This document shows, piece after piece, positions 7,850-16,350 of a stretch of DNA of 64,000 nucleotides (position 1 is the stretch's first letter; every line of letters begins with the position of its first letter). Below the pieces are notes generated by a model that saw only the letters and a list, made by a program, of their open reading frames with translations, was not told the origin of the DNA and made no database searches. Source of the stretch: Roseburia sp. 499 (GTDB taxonomy: Bacteria; Bacillota; Clostridia; Lachnospirales; Lachnospiraceae); assembly GCF_001940225.2 (NCBI RefSeq), contig NZ_CP135164.1, positions 1,488,001 to 1,552,000 of the forward strand. Direction: 5' to 3'. A program made the position numbers and the translations under genes.

Positions 7850-9712
7850 ATGAATCAGCTTGCATTATCCGATGAAATTTTATTGTCTATTGATAAGCCG
7901 GCGCGCTATATTGGCAATGAAGTAAATATGATAAAGAAAAATCCGGATGAAGTGTCGATACGTTTTGCTATGTGCTTTCCTGATGTATATGAAATAGGAA
8001 TGTCACATCTTGGTATTCAGATTCTATATGATATGTTTAATAAACGTGAGGATGTTTATTGTGAACGTGTTTATTCTCCATGGCCGGATCTTCATAAAAT
8101 CATGAAAGAACAGGACATTTCTCTTTTTACCTTAGAGACGCAGTCCCCAGTAAAAAACATGGATTTTCTAGGGATTACCATACAATATGAGATGTGCTAT
8201 ACCAATATTTTACAGATATTAGATTTAAGTCATATTCCAATGATGGCAACAGAACGAACCGAAGAAGACCCATTGGTAATTGGCGGTGGTCCTTGTACCT
8301 ATAATCCAGAGCCATTGGCAGACTTTTTTGACTTATTTTATATAGGGGAAGGAGAAACGCAGTATGACAATCTCTTTGACCTTTATAATACCATGAAAAA
8401 GCAGGGAAAGAGCCGACAGGAATTTCTACATGAAGCAGCAAAAATTCCGGGGATTTATGTACCATCCCTTTATGAAGTGACCTACCATGATGATGGAACG
8501 ATTGCTTCTTTCCAACCAAAACTGGAAGACATTCCAACTACCATCCGAAAGGAAATTCAGATGGATGTTACCAATACCACATATCCTCACAAGCCTTTAG
8601 TTCCGTTTATTAAAGCAACGCAGGATCGTGTGGTATTGGAAATTCAGCGTGGATGTATCCGTGGTTGCCGTTTTTGCCAGGCAGGAATGATTTACCGACC
8701 GGTGCGTGAACGTGACGTGAATATGTTAAAGGAATGTGCTCATGATATGTTAGAAAGCACCGGACATGAAGAAATTTCCTTAAGTTCTTTAAGTTCCAGT
8801 GATTATAGTCAGTTACCGGAACTCATTAATTATTTGATTGAAAAGAAGGAAAAAGGTGTGAATATCTCCTTGCCTTCTTTACGAATCGACGCTTTTTCTC
8901 TGGATGTTATGAGTAAGGTACAGGATATTCGAAAGAGTAGTCTGACCTTTGCACCGGAAGCAGGTTCACAGCGTCTTCGTAATGTTATCAATAAAGGATT
9001 GACAGAGGAAGTTATTTTGCATGGTGCTGGACTTGCCTTTGAAGGAGGATGGCAGAAGGTAAAGCTTTACTTTATGCTTGGACTTCCTACAGAAACGGAA
9101 GAAGATATGAAAGAAATTCCACGTTTGGCAGAAAAGATTGCGGAACGTTATTACGAAATTCCAAAGGAGCAGAGAAATGGAAAGTGCCAGATTACCATCA
9201 GTACCTCTTTCTTTGTTCCAAAGCCTTTTACTCCGTTCCAGTGGGCTCCTATGTGTGAAAAAGATGAATACCTTCACCGGGCAAAGATTGTAAATGATGA
9301 AATGAAGGAACAACTTAACAAGAAGAGCTTAAAGTATAACTGGCATGAAGCCGATGTTACGGTTCTGGAAGGTGTATTTGCCAGAGGGGACCGAAAAATT
9401 GGACAGGTTCTGTTAAAGGCCTATGAAAAAGGATGTATCTTTGACTCATGGAGTGAGTTTTTTGATAATGAAAAGTGGATGGAGGCTTTTGACGAATGTG
9501 GTATTTCCATTGACTTTTACAATCTGCGTACCAGAAGTACCGATGAGATTCTCCCATGGGATTTCATTGACTGTGGTGTTACAAAGTCCTTCTTAAAACG
9601 AGAATGGGAACGTGCACAGCAAGAAGTTGTAACGCCAAACTGCCGTATGCAGTGTAATGGTTGTGGAGCAGCAAGATTTGAAGGAGGTGTCTGTCTTGAA
9701 CATCAGAATTAA
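7850..9712 (+). CDS. TIGR03960-family radical SAM protein
   Basis: The 620-residue enzyme has a B12-binding-like N-terminal region (about 1-230, with GMSHLGIQILYD and IGGGPCTYNPEPLADF) and a radical SAM core whose cluster motif is RGCIRGCRFCQAG, followed by RPVRERDV. A cysteine-rich tail (NCRMQCNGCGAARF) may bind another metal. The family's reaction is not established. The ATG at 7850 follows GATAAGGAGCAATTT. Its 3' end overlaps the next gene by 17 nt, and in this lineage the two are constant partners. The position before RNase G and ribosomal genes suggests an RNA- or ribosome-related substrate, which is inference. Confidence 0.88.
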   Translation: MNQLALSDEILLSIDKPARYIGNEVNMIKKNPDEVSIRFAMCFPDVYEIGMSHLGIQILYDMFNKREDVYCERVYSPWPDLHKIMKEQDISLFTLETQSPVKNMDFLGITIQYEMCYTNILQILDLSHIPMMATERTEEDPLVIGGGPCTYNPEPLADFFDLFYIGEGETQYDNLFDLYNTMKKQGKSRQEFLHEAAKIPGIYVPSLYEVTYHDDGTIASFQPKLEDIPTTIRKEIQMDVTNTTYPHKPLVPFIKATQDRVVLEIQRGCIRGCRFCQAGMIYRPVRERDVNMLKECAHDMLESTGHEEISLSSLSSSDYSQLPELINYLIEKKEKGVNISLPSLRIDAFSLDVMSKVQDIRKSSLTFAPEAGSQRLRNVINKGLTEEVILHGAGLAFEGGWQKVKLYFMLGLPTETEEDMKEIPRLAEKIAERYYEIPKEQRNGKCQITISTSFFVPKPFTPFQWAPMCEKDEYLHRAKIVNDEMKEQLNKKSLKYNWHEADVTVLEGVFARGDRKIGQVLLKAYEKGCIFDSWSEFFDNEKWMEAFDECGISIDFYNLRTRSTDEILPWDFIDCGVTKSFLKREWERAQQEVVTPNCRMQCNGCGAARFEGGVCLEHQN

Positions 9713-10502
9713 ATTCCAAAAATATGGTGTCATGAAGTTCATCGGACACTTAGACATTATGCGCTATTTTCAGAAGGCGATGCGACGTGCAAATATAGAT
9801 ATTGCTTATTCCGAAGGTTTCAGTCCACACCAAATTATGTCTTTTGCCGCACCTTTGGGGGTAGGCATTACTAGCGATGGAGAATATCTGGATATTGAAG
9901 TAAAAACTACCCGTTCCAGTAAAGCATCCATTGAGGCATTAAATCAGGTTATGGTAGAAGGAGTTTCTATACTAGAATATAAAAAACTTCCAGATATGGC
10001 AAAAACTTCTATGTCCTTAGTAGCCGCTGCAGATTATATTGTTTATATAAAAGAAAATTATTCAAATCCCTTCAACTTGAAGGAACTGGAAGAAAAAATA
10101 CATGCTTTTTACAACCAATCAGAAATCTTAATTACCAAAAAGACAAAAAAGAGCGAGACAGTCATGGACTTAAAGCCCCTCATCTATGACATGAAGGCAG
10201 TGGAACATGAAGGTAATGCAGCATTTTTCTTAAAGGTATGTACCGGAAGCAGTACCAACATCAAACCTGAATTGGTATTAGAAGCTTTTTATCGTTTTTC
10301 TAATCTTGATTATGAACCACTGGCATTTCAGATTCACCGTTTAGAAGTTTATGCATCTTCTAGTGAAATTCCGGTCAAAGGTGAAAAAGAGCGGGCAGAA
10401 TACGAAGAAAAACTGAAGATTATGAAGTCCGAATATAAAAAGAATGGATTGGAATTCCCTGCATTTTTCACGCTTGGGGAATTGGGGGAAGATATTTTAT
10501 AA
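9696..10502 (+). CDS. TIGR03936/DUF2344 protein, partner of the radical SAM enzyme
   Basis: The 268-residue protein begins NIRIKFQKYGVMKFIGHLDIMR and contains YSEGFSPHQIMSFAAPLGVG, both typical of DUF2344. In some bacteria this domain is fused to the C-terminus of the TIGR03960 radical SAM protein; here it is a separate gene. Its role is unknown. I place the start at a TTG (9696) because GAAGGAGGTGTC sits just upstream and the conserved domain starts there. Longer starts would run deep into the radical-SAM gene. It ends 2 nt before the RNase G start codon. Confidence 0.85.
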   Translation: MNIRIKFQKYGVMKFIGHLDIMRYFQKAMRRANIDIAYSEGFSPHQIMSFAAPLGVGITSDGEYLDIEVKTTRSSKASIEALNQVMVEGVSILEYKKLPDMAKTSMSLVAAADYIVYIKENYSNPFNLKELEEKIHAFYNQSEILITKKTKKSETVMDLKPLIYDMKAVEHEGNAAFFLKVCTGSSTNIKPELVLEAFYRFSNLDYEPLAFQIHRLEVYASSSEIPVKGEKERAEYEEKLKIMKSEYKKNGLEFPAFFTLGELGEDIL

Positions 10503-10504
10503 TT

Positions 10505-11680
10505 ATGGAAACAAAACTACTGATTACCAAACTGATTCGAAATCATACTACTTATATTGCAACGGCTCTTTATTCGGGAAAAAAGTTATTGGAACTTTAT
10601 TTAGAGCCGACAGAGCAGGAAAGTATCTTAAATAATATTTATGTGGGCAGAGTAAAAGATATCGTCAAGAACTTAAATGCTGCCTTTATTGAAATTGCAC
10701 CCGGAAAGCCCTGTTACTATTCCCTGGAGGACTGTCATAATCCTTTGTATGTGAAGAAAATAAACAGTCCCAGAATGGTACAGGGAGATGAAGTAGTGGT
10801 ACAGGTGGTAAAGGAGAATATAAAGACAAAGCCTCCCAAGGTATCTACGAACCTCACATTTACAGGGACATATCTGGTACTGACCACAGAAAATACCTCC
10901 TTGGGAATTTCAAGAAAACTTCCGGATGAGGAGCGAGAACGATTAAAACAGTTGTTGGAACCATATCGAAATGATAAGTTTGGAATCGTGGTACGTACCA
11001 ACGCTGCTCAAGTAGAAGACACGAAGATTTTTCAGGAATATGAGACTTTAAAACAGGAATATGAACAGCTTATGCAAAATGCTGTTCATCGTACTTGTTT
11101 TTCCTGCTTGAAGAAGAGTCCGCCGGAATTCTTATCTTTGTTAAAAGATGTTCATCAAGCAGAATTGAATGAAATAATTACGGATGATCCAGAGCTTTTT
11201 GACCAGATAAATGCAGCCGGCTTTCATGCAACTTTTTATGAGGATAAACTGTTAAGCCTTCACAATCTTTATAGTCTTGAAACACGCCTTCAGGAGGCAT
11301 TAAATGAACGGGTATGGTTAAAATCCGGTGGTTATCTTGTGATTCAGCCTACAGAAGCATTGACTGTCATTGATGTAAATTCAGGAAAAAGTATTGCCAA
11401 AAAGAAAGTACAGGAACATTATCTTAAGATTAATCTGGAGGCAGCAGAAGAAATTGCACATCAACTTCGCTTACGCAATATCTCCGGTATTATTATTGTA
11501 GACTTCATTGATATGAAAGAACAGTCTGCCAAAGATGAATTAATGTTACACTTAAAGCAACTGGTAAAAAAAGACAGTGTTCCGGTTCAAGTAGTTGATA
11601 TGACACGTTTGAATCTGGTAGAACTGACCCGTAAAAAGGTACGAAAATCTCTGGCGGAACAGATAGAAGGAGAAAACTAA
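10505..11680 (+). CDS. rng: Ribonuclease E/G family protein
   Basis: This endoribonuclease acts in single-stranded RNA processing and rRNA maturation. The 391 residues carry an S1-like RNA-binding part near the start (IYVGRVKDIVKNLNAAFIEI), the 5'-sensor/RNase H region with ISRKLPDEER and VVRTNA, and the DNase-I-like catalytic core with the two metal-binding Asp residues in TVIDVNSGK and IIVDFIDM (about residues 290-340). The C-terminal CPxCxGxG zinc-link motif of E. coli RNase E/G is absent and the protein is about 100 residues shorter. The short form probably still has the catalytic site. It overlaps the next gene by one base (TAATG). Confidence 0.88.
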   Translation: METKLLITKLIRNHTTYIATALYSGKKLLELYLEPTEQESILNNIYVGRVKDIVKNLNAAFIEIAPGKPCYYSLEDCHNPLYVKKINSPRMVQGDEVVVQVVKENIKTKPPKVSTNLTFTGTYLVLTTENTSLGISRKLPDEERERLKQLLEPYRNDKFGIVVRTNAAQVEDTKIFQEYETLKQEYEQLMQNAVHRTCFSCLKKSPPEFLSLLKDVHQAELNEIITDDPELFDQINAAGFHATFYEDKLLSLHNLYSLETRLQEALNERVWLKSGGYLVIQPTEALTVIDVNSGKSIAKKKVQEHYLKINLEAAEEIAHQLRLRNISGIIIVDFIDMKEQSAKDELMLHLKQLVKKDSVPVQVVDMTRLNLVELTRKKVRKSLAEQIEGEN

Positions 11681-11862
11681 TGGGAAATGTATCAAATTGC
11701 GAAACTTGTGCAAACTATGTATATGATGAAGATTATGAGTATTATGTCTGTATGGTAAATTTGGATGAGGATGAAATGGTGCAGTTCATGACAAATTCTC
11801 GCTGGGAATGTCCTTATTATCAATGTGACGACGAGTATAAGATTGTTCGCCACCAGATGTAA
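11680..11862 (+). CDS. DUF6472-like small cysteine-rich protein
   Basis: The 60-residue acidic protein has cysteines at 7, 10, 24, 44 and 49, arranged as CxxC, then C, then CxxxxC, which suggests a small metal-binding fold. It contains many Asp, Glu and Tyr residues. I recall the family as DUF6472, of unknown role. Its ATG overlaps the RNase G stop codon, so translation is probably coupled, and it is a regular companion of that gene. Confidence 0.75.
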   Translation: MGNVSNCETCANYVYDEDYEYYVCMVNLDEDEMVQFMTNSRWECPYYQCDDEYKIVRHQM

Positions 11863-11891
11863 GGAAATTAAGGAATTTTTTCCAAAAACAC

Positions 11892-11920
11892 TTGACGGAC
11901 AGTTCTTGCTATGCTAGTAT
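11892..11920 (+). promoter_or_regulatory. Promoter of the L21-Prp-L27 operon
   Basis: TTGACG (11892-11897) and TAGTAT (11915-11920) are spaced by 17 bp, with TGC before the -10 box (extended -10). The transcript would start near 11927, at the beginning of the L21 leader structure. Confidence 0.8.
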
Positions 11921-11926
11921 ATATGA

Positions 11927-12003
11927 GTATGCCGCACAGTGAGGTTCTACAAGTCTATATTTTTATAATATAGCACCGTAACTGGCGAGTAATGATAATA
12001 GGA
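11927..12003 (+). ncRNA. Ribosomal protein L21 leader
   Basis: The 5' UTR before rplU starts with TATGCCGCACAGTGAGGTTCTACAAG-like leader sequence (positions about 11929-11953), a central AT-rich hairpin (TCTATATTTTTATAATATAG) and a 3' part ending just before the AGGAGGTGCC ribosome site. Firmicute L21 operons carry a structured leader in this position that is thought to bind L21 for autogenous control. The assignment is by position and partial recognition of the CCGCA...GAGGTTCTACAA motif. Confidence 0.7.
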
Positions 12004-12011
12004 GGTGCCAT

Positions 12012-12317
12012 ATGTACGCAATTATAGCAACAGGTGGTAAGCAGTACAAAGTATCCGAAGGCGATATCATTACCATTGAAAAGCTTGGTGTTGAAGCTGG
12101 TGAAAAAGTTACTTTTGATAACGTATTAGCAGTAAGCGACGGTTCTTTAAAAGTTGGAGCTGACGCAGCAAACGCAACTGTTGATGCTTCTGTAGTTGAA
12201 AACGGCAGAGGTAAGAAAGTTATCGTTTACAAGTACAAGAGAAAAACCGGTTATCACAAGAAGAACGGTCACAGACAGTCCTTCACCAAAGTGAAAATCG
12301 AAAAGATTAATGGCTAA
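12012..12317 (+). CDS. rplU: 50S ribosomal protein L21
   Basis: L21 binds 23S rRNA in the large subunit. The 101 residues match the family over the full length: [18 protein letters not shown] at the start, the [10 protein letters not shown] core and the basic C-terminal [16 protein letters not shown]. The ribosome site AATAGGAGGTGCC is strong. It is followed after 15 nt by the Prp protease gene and then L27, the standard Firmicute order, behind its own promoter and leader. Confidence 0.98.
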   Translation: MYAIIATGGKQYKVSEGDIITIEKLGVEAGEKVTFDNVLAVSDGSLKVGADAANATVDASVVENGRGKKVIVYKYKRKTGYHKKNGHRQSFTKVKIEKING

Positions 12318-12332
12318 TCGATAGGAATTGTT

Positions 12333-12662
12333 ATGATTCATGTAACGATTTACAAAAACCATAAAAATGAATACACTGCATTTAATTGTATTGGACACGC
12401 AGAGTATGGAGAATCAGGCGAAGATATTGTCTGCGCAGCAGTTTCTGTACTAGTTATCAATACTATTAATTCCATTGAACACTTTGTTTGCGATGAATTT
12501 GATATTGTAACAGAGGAAGAAAGTGGTTTGATTGATTTTTCGTTAAAGGAAAATTATTCAAAAGAAGCGGTGTTATTGATTCGTTCTATGGTTTTAGGCT
12601 TACAAGGAATACAAAATAACTACGGAAATGAATATATTACGCTTATATTCAAGGAGGTGTAA
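12333..12662 (+). CDS. prp: Ribosomal-processing cysteine protease Prp
   Basis: Prp removes the N-terminal extension of L27 before ribosome assembly in Firmicutes. The 109-residue protein carries the catalytic pair His22 and Cys34 in GHAEYGESGEDIVCAA, at the same positions as in the Staphylococcus aureus enzyme. It lies between rplU and rpmA. Its last codons contain the AAGGAGGTG ribosome site for rpmA. The neighbouring L27 has the matching cleavage sequence, so substrate and protease are encoded together. Confidence 0.95.
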   Translation: MIHVTIYKNHKNEYTAFNCIGHAEYGESGEDIVCAAVSVLVINTINSIEHFVCDEFDIVTEEESGLIDFSLKENYSKEAVLLIRSMVLGLQGIQNNYGNEYITLIFKEV

Positions 12663-12665
12663 GAC

Positions 12666-12956
12666 ATGTTGAATATGAACCTTCAATTTTTCGCTCATAA
12701 AAAGGGAGTTGGTTCTACTAAGAACGGTAGAGATTCCGAGTCCAAGAGATTAGGTGCGAAAAGAGCTGATGGACAGTTCGTAAAAGCTGGAAACATTTTA
12801 TACAGACAGCGTGGAACCAAGATTCACCCAGGTGTGAACGTTGGAATCGGTGGCGATGATACATTGTTCGCTAAAGTTGACGGTGTTCTGAGATTTGAAA
12901 GAAAAGGAAGAGATAAGAAACAGGCTTCCGTATATCCAGTAGCAAGCAACGAATAA
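12666..12956 (+). CDS. rpmA: 50S ribosomal protein L27 with cleavable N-terminal extension
   Basis: L27 lies near the peptidyl-transferase centre. The 96-residue precursor starts [14 protein letters not shown]. Cleavage by Prp after the LQFF motif would expose AHKKG as the mature N-terminus. The core [21 protein letters not shown] and QRGTKIHPG are standard. It starts 3 nt after prp. A terminator hairpin follows the stop codon. Confidence 0.97.
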   Translation: MLNMNLQFFAHKKGVGSTKNGRDSESKRLGAKRADGQFVKAGNILYRQRGTKIHPGVNVGIGGDDTLFAKVDGVLRFERKGRDKKQASVYPVASNE

Positions 12957-12964
12957 GAAAGACT

Positions 12965-13000
12965 GATAGACTCGACTGCAACAGCCGGGTCTATTCTTTT
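12965..13000 (+). terminator. Terminator after rpmA
   Basis: GATAGACTCG (12965-12974) pairs with CGGGTCTATT (about 12986-12995, one G-U pair) around a loop of about 11 nt, followed by CTTTT. It lies 8 nt after the rpmA stop. Confidence 0.75.
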
Positions 13001-13045
13001 AATAAAACTGAGATATTCTCTCGTTTGAAATTGAGGTGGAAAACA

Positions 13046-14332
13046 ATGTTTGCAGATAGTGCAAAAATTATTATAAAATCAGGAAATGGCGGAAATGGTC
13101 ATATATCTTTTCGCCGTGAAAAATATGTTCCCAATGGCGGACCCGACGGCGGTGACGGCGGAAAAGGCGGAGACTTAATCTTTCAGGTGGACGAAGGATT
13201 AAATACTTTAACAGACTTTCGCCATAAACGCAAATATGCCGCACAAAATGGTGAAGAGGGCGGAAAGCGCAACTGCCACGGAAAAAACGGTGAAGATATG
13301 ATTGTAAAGGTTCCTGCCGGAACAATCATAAGAGAAGCAGAAACGGATAAGGTCATTGCAGACATGTCCGGAGACAACACAAGACAAATTATCTTAAAAG
13401 GCGGAAAAGGCGGTCTGGGAAATCAACATTACGCTACCTCTACTATGCAGGCTCCCAAATATGCCCAGCCGGGTCAGCCTGGAATTGAGTTGGAAGTTCG
13501 CCTGGAATTAAAGGTAATTGCAGATGTAGGATTGGTAGGATTCCCTAATGTAGGAAAATCTACGTTGTTATCCCGTGTTACAAATGCTCGTCCTAAGATA
13601 GCAAATTATCATTTCACTACACTAAATCCGAACTTAGGTGTAGTAGACTTAGAAGGCACTGGCGGTTTTGTCATTGCTGATATTCCGGGATTGATTGAAG
13701 GTGCTTCGGAAGGAATTGGACTTGGTCATTCCTTCTTAAAACATATTGAACGTACCAAAGTTATGATTCATATGGTAGATGCAGCATCTGTAGAAGGACG
13801 AGACCCTATTGCAGATATTTATGCCATAAATAAAGAATTAGAAGCATATAATCCGGAATTAATGAAAAAACCTCAAGTTATTGCAGCAAATAAAATAGAT
13901 GCCATTTATAATGAAGATGAAAGTGCGTTGCCGGCATTAAAAGCAGAATTTGAGCCAAAAGGAATACAAGTCTATCCAATTTCTGCCGTTAGTGGTCAGG
14001 GATTGAAAGAACTTTTGTATCATGTAAATGAACTTTTATCCGGATTAGATGATGCCCCAGTCGTATATGAACAGGAATACTTCCCGGAAGCATCCTTATT
14101 TAAAGATGAGGCTTATACAGTAGAATACAACGAAGAAGATGACGTATATGTAGTAGAAGGACCTAAGATTGAGAAAATGCTTGGTTACACCAATATTGAC
14201 TCTGAAAAGGGATTTTTGTTCTTCCAGAAGTTTTTGCGTGAACAGGGTATTTTGGAGGATTTGGAAAAGGCTGGAATTACAGAAGGCGATACGGTTCGTA
14301 TGTATGGTTTAGAATTTGATTATTACAAATAA
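13046..14332 (+). CDS. obgE: GTPase ObgE/CgtA
   Basis: Obg is an essential GTPase in late 50S assembly and stress signalling. The 428 residues contain the glycine-rich Obg domain (about 1-158, many GG repeats such as NGGPDGGDGGKGG), the G domain with GFPNVGKST (about 164-172), DIPGLIEGASEGIG and NKID (about 283-286), and a C-terminal OCT domain (about 350-428). The ATG at 13046 follows TTGAGGTGGAAAAC; an in-frame TTG at 13025 has no ribosome site. It heads a compact run with yhbY, nadD, yqeK and rsfS. Confidence 0.97.
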   Translation: MFADSAKIIIKSGNGGNGHISFRREKYVPNGGPDGGDGGKGGDLIFQVDEGLNTLTDFRHKRKYAAQNGEEGGKRNCHGKNGEDMIVKVPAGTIIREAETDKVIADMSGDNTRQIILKGGKGGLGNQHYATSTMQAPKYAQPGQPGIELEVRLELKVIADVGLVGFPNVGKSTLLSRVTNARPKIANYHFTTLNPNLGVVDLEGTGGFVIADIPGLIEGASEGIGLGHSFLKHIERTKVMIHMVDAASVEGRDPIADIYAINKELEAYNPELMKKPQVIAANKIDAIYNEDESALPALKAEFEPKGIQVYPISAVSGQGLKELLYHVNELLSGLDDAPVVYEQEYFPEASLFKDEAYTVEYNEEDDVYVVEGPKIEKMLGYTNIDSEKGFLFFQKFLREQGILEDLEKAGITEGDTVRMYGLEFDYYK

Positions 14333-14359
14333 GGACTTATGTCCGGAAAGGATTTTTAT

Positions 14360-14656
14360 ATGGAAATGACAAGCAAACAACGTGCTTATTTAAAATGTCT
14401 TGCCAGCAGCCTGACTCCTATTTTTCAGGTAGGAAAGGCAAGTATTTCACCGGAAATGGCAGCCGGAATTGATGAAGCACTGGAAAAACGGGAATTAATC
14501 AAAATTTCTGTGTTAAAGAACTGCTTCGATGAGCCAAAAGAAATTGCTCAGACCCTTGCAGAACGTACCAATTCTCAGGTCGTTCAAGTCATTGGTAAAA
14601 AAATTGTATTATACCGTCCAGCCAAAAAGGATGCTAAAATTCAATTACCACGCTAA
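14360..14656 (+). CDS. yhbY: YhbY family (CRM domain) RNA-binding protein
   Basis: The 98-residue protein is a single CRM domain that binds pre-50S particles. It begins EMTSKQRAYLKCLAS, contains the GxxG-type loop VGKASISPEM and ends with the VVQVIGKKIVLYR strand. I chose the ATG at 14360 because GGAAAGGA is suitably spaced from it and the family starts with this motif. The ATG at 14339 would add seven residues but has only 3 nt between AAGGA and the codon. It lies between obgE and nadD. Confidence 0.9.
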   Translation: MEMTSKQRAYLKCLASSLTPIFQVGKASISPEMAAGIDEALEKRELIKISVLKNCFDEPKEIAQTLAERTNSQVVQVIGKKIVLYRPAKKDAKIQLPR

Positions 14657-14670
14657 AGGAAGTGACGCTT

Positions 14671-15300
14671 ATGGATAACGCAACAGATCATGACATAATA
14701 CAAAAAATCGGGATTATGGGGGGAACCTTTAATCCCATTCATAATGGACATCTGTTGATGGCGGAATATGCCAGAGAGGAATTTGATTTAAACCAAGTCT
14801 TGTTTCTTCCTACCGGACATTCCCCCCATAAGTTGGAACAACAGATTACAGAAGCTTCCATGCGTTGTGACATGATAGAATTGGCAATTCAGGATAATCC
14901 CTTTTTTAAACTTGATTTAACAGAAGTGAAAGAAGAACGTATCAGTTATACTTATCTTACACTTCCGTTATTGAAAAAGAAACATCCAAATGCAGAACTG
15001 TATTTTATTTTGGGCGCAGATTCCCTTTTTGATTTGGAAGATTGGAAGAAACCAGAAGAAATTTTATCTACCTGCAATATTCTTGCGGCTTATCGTGAGG
15101 ATAAAAGAGAAAAAGACTTCCAGAAACAAATTGACTATCTGAATAAAAAATACCATGCCCACATTTATCCGTTGCATATGCCAAGTTTCGATGTCTCATC
15201 AAGCAATATCCGAAATCGCATTAGAGAGCATCGAAGCATACATTATCTGGTTCCAAAAGAAGTTGAACATTATATTAGAAAAACTGGATTGTATCAATAG
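14671..15300 (+). CDS. nadD: Nicotinate-nucleotide adenylyltransferase
   Basis: NadD adenylates nicotinate mononucleotide in NAD synthesis. The 209 residues show the nucleotidyltransferase motif GIMGGTFNPIHNGHL (about 13-27), the FLPTGHSPHK segment, FILGADSLFDLEDWK and the closing SSSNIRNRIREH. The ATG at 14671 follows CTAAAGGAAGTGACG. An upstream GTG in frame falls inside that ribosome site. It is followed after 15 nt by yqeK, its usual partner. Confidence 0.95.
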   Translation: MDNATDHDIIQKIGIMGGTFNPIHNGHLLMAEYAREEFDLNQVLFLPTGHSPHKLEQQITEASMRCDMIELAIQDNPFFKLDLTEVKEERISYTYLTLPLLKKKHPNAELYFILGADSLFDLEDWKKPEEILSTCNILAAYREDKREKDFQKQIDYLNKKYHAHIYPLHMPSFDVSSSNIRNRIREHRSIHYLVPKEVEHYIRKTGLYQ

Positions 15301-15315
15301 AAAAGAAGTGATATT

Positions 15316-15879
15316 GTGAAACGTAAAGAAATAGAAAAGCAATTAAAAAAAGAATTGGACAAGGATCGTTTTACACATACTATGGGCGTCATGTATACCG
15401 CAGCAGCTCTTGCCATGGCGCACGGAGCAGATATGGAACAAGCACTATATGCCGGTTTATTACATGATTGTGCAAAATGTATTCCAAATGACGAAAAAAT
15501 TGTCCTATGTAAGAAATATCAAATACCCATTTCCGAAGCAGAAGAGAAGAGTCCATTTCTTCTACATGCCAAGCTGGGTGCTTATTACGCCGAACATAAA
15601 TATGCTATTCAGGACAACGAAATTTTGCATGCCATAAAGGTGCATACCACCGGCGAACCTGGAATGAATACACTAGATAAGCTCATTTACATTGCGGACT
15701 ATATAGAACCCAACCGAGACCAGGCACCTAATCTGACGCTAATTCGGAAACTGGCTTTTGAAAATTTGGACGAGGCAATGAAACAGATTTTAAGCGACAC
15801 CTTACATTATTTACAAGAAAAAGGAGGAGAAATTGATCCCCTTACCGCTCAAACTTATGAATATTTTCATAACAACTAA
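15316..15879 (+). CDS. yqeK: HD-domain bis(5'-nucleosyl)-tetraphosphatase YqeK
   Basis: YqeK hydrolyses diadenosine tetraphosphate symmetrically. The 187-residue HD protein has metal-binding motifs in RFTHTMGVMYTAAALA (His), LLHDCAK (HD, about 50-56), HAKLGAYY and HTTGEPGMNTLDKLIYIADYIEPNR. The start is a GTG at 15316 after AAAAGAAGTGATATT. It lies between nadD and rsfS in the same direction, the standard Firmicute order. Confidence 0.94.
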   Translation: MKRKEIEKQLKKELDKDRFTHTMGVMYTAAALAMAHGADMEQALYAGLLHDCAKCIPNDEKIVLCKKYQIPISEAEEKSPFLLHAKLGAYYAEHKYAIQDNEILHAIKVHTTGEPGMNTLDKLIYIADYIEPNRDQAPNLTLIRKLAFENLDEAMKQILSDTLHYLQEKGGEIDPLTAQTYEYFHNN

Positions 15880-15919
15880 TTTTTTATAACTAAGACATTT
15901 CGAAAGGAGATTACAATCA

Positions 15920-16279
15920 ATGAGTCAATCAAATGAAATGGTAAAAATTGCATGCCATGCATTAAGTGAAAAGAAAGCAGAAGATGTGCGTATTATTGAT
16001 ATTAGTGAAATTTCACCGATTGCAGATTATTTTGTTATTGCCAGTGGCGCTAATGCAAATCAGCTTCAGGCGATGGTAGATGCTGTAGACGAAGAATTGA
16101 CCAAAGCCGGATATACAGCAAAGCAGGTAGAAGGGAACCGCAATTCCAGTTGGATTTTAATGGACTATAATGATATTGTAGTTCATGTATTTTCGAAAGA
16201 AGACCGTCTTTTCTATGATTTGGAACGTATCTGGACAGATGGAAAAAAAGTAGAACTGGAAGATATATTAGCTGAATAG
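15920..16279 (+). CDS. rsfS: Ribosomal silencing factor RsfS
   Basis: RsfS binds L14 and blocks subunit joining when nutrients fall. The 119 residues fit the family, with DVRIIDISEISPIADYFVIASG, the VEGNRNSSWILMDYNDIVVHVF core and FYDLERIW at the end. The ATG follows CGAAAGGAGATTACAATCA. It closes the obgE-yhbY-nadD-yqeK-rsfS run and is followed by a bidirectional terminator. Confidence 0.95.
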   Translation: MSQSNEMVKIACHALSEKKAEDVRIIDISEISPIADYFVIASGANANQLQAMVDAVDEELTKAGYTAKQVEGNRNSSWILMDYNDIVVHVFSKEDRLFYDLERIWTDGKKVELEDILAE

Positions 16280-16304
16280 AAGCAAACAAAATATTTTTAA
16301 CTAA

Positions 16305-16341
16305 AAAAGCGTCATTCCTATAATAGCGGAATGACGCTTTT
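16305..16341. terminator. Bidirectional terminator between rsfS and lexA
   Basis: AAAAGCGTCATTCC (16305-16318) and GGAATGACGCTTTT (16328-16341) form a perfect 14-bp stem with a 9-nt loop. The A run on one side and T run on the other allow termination of both converging transcripts. Confidence 0.92.
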
Positions 16342-16350
16342 AGATTCCAA

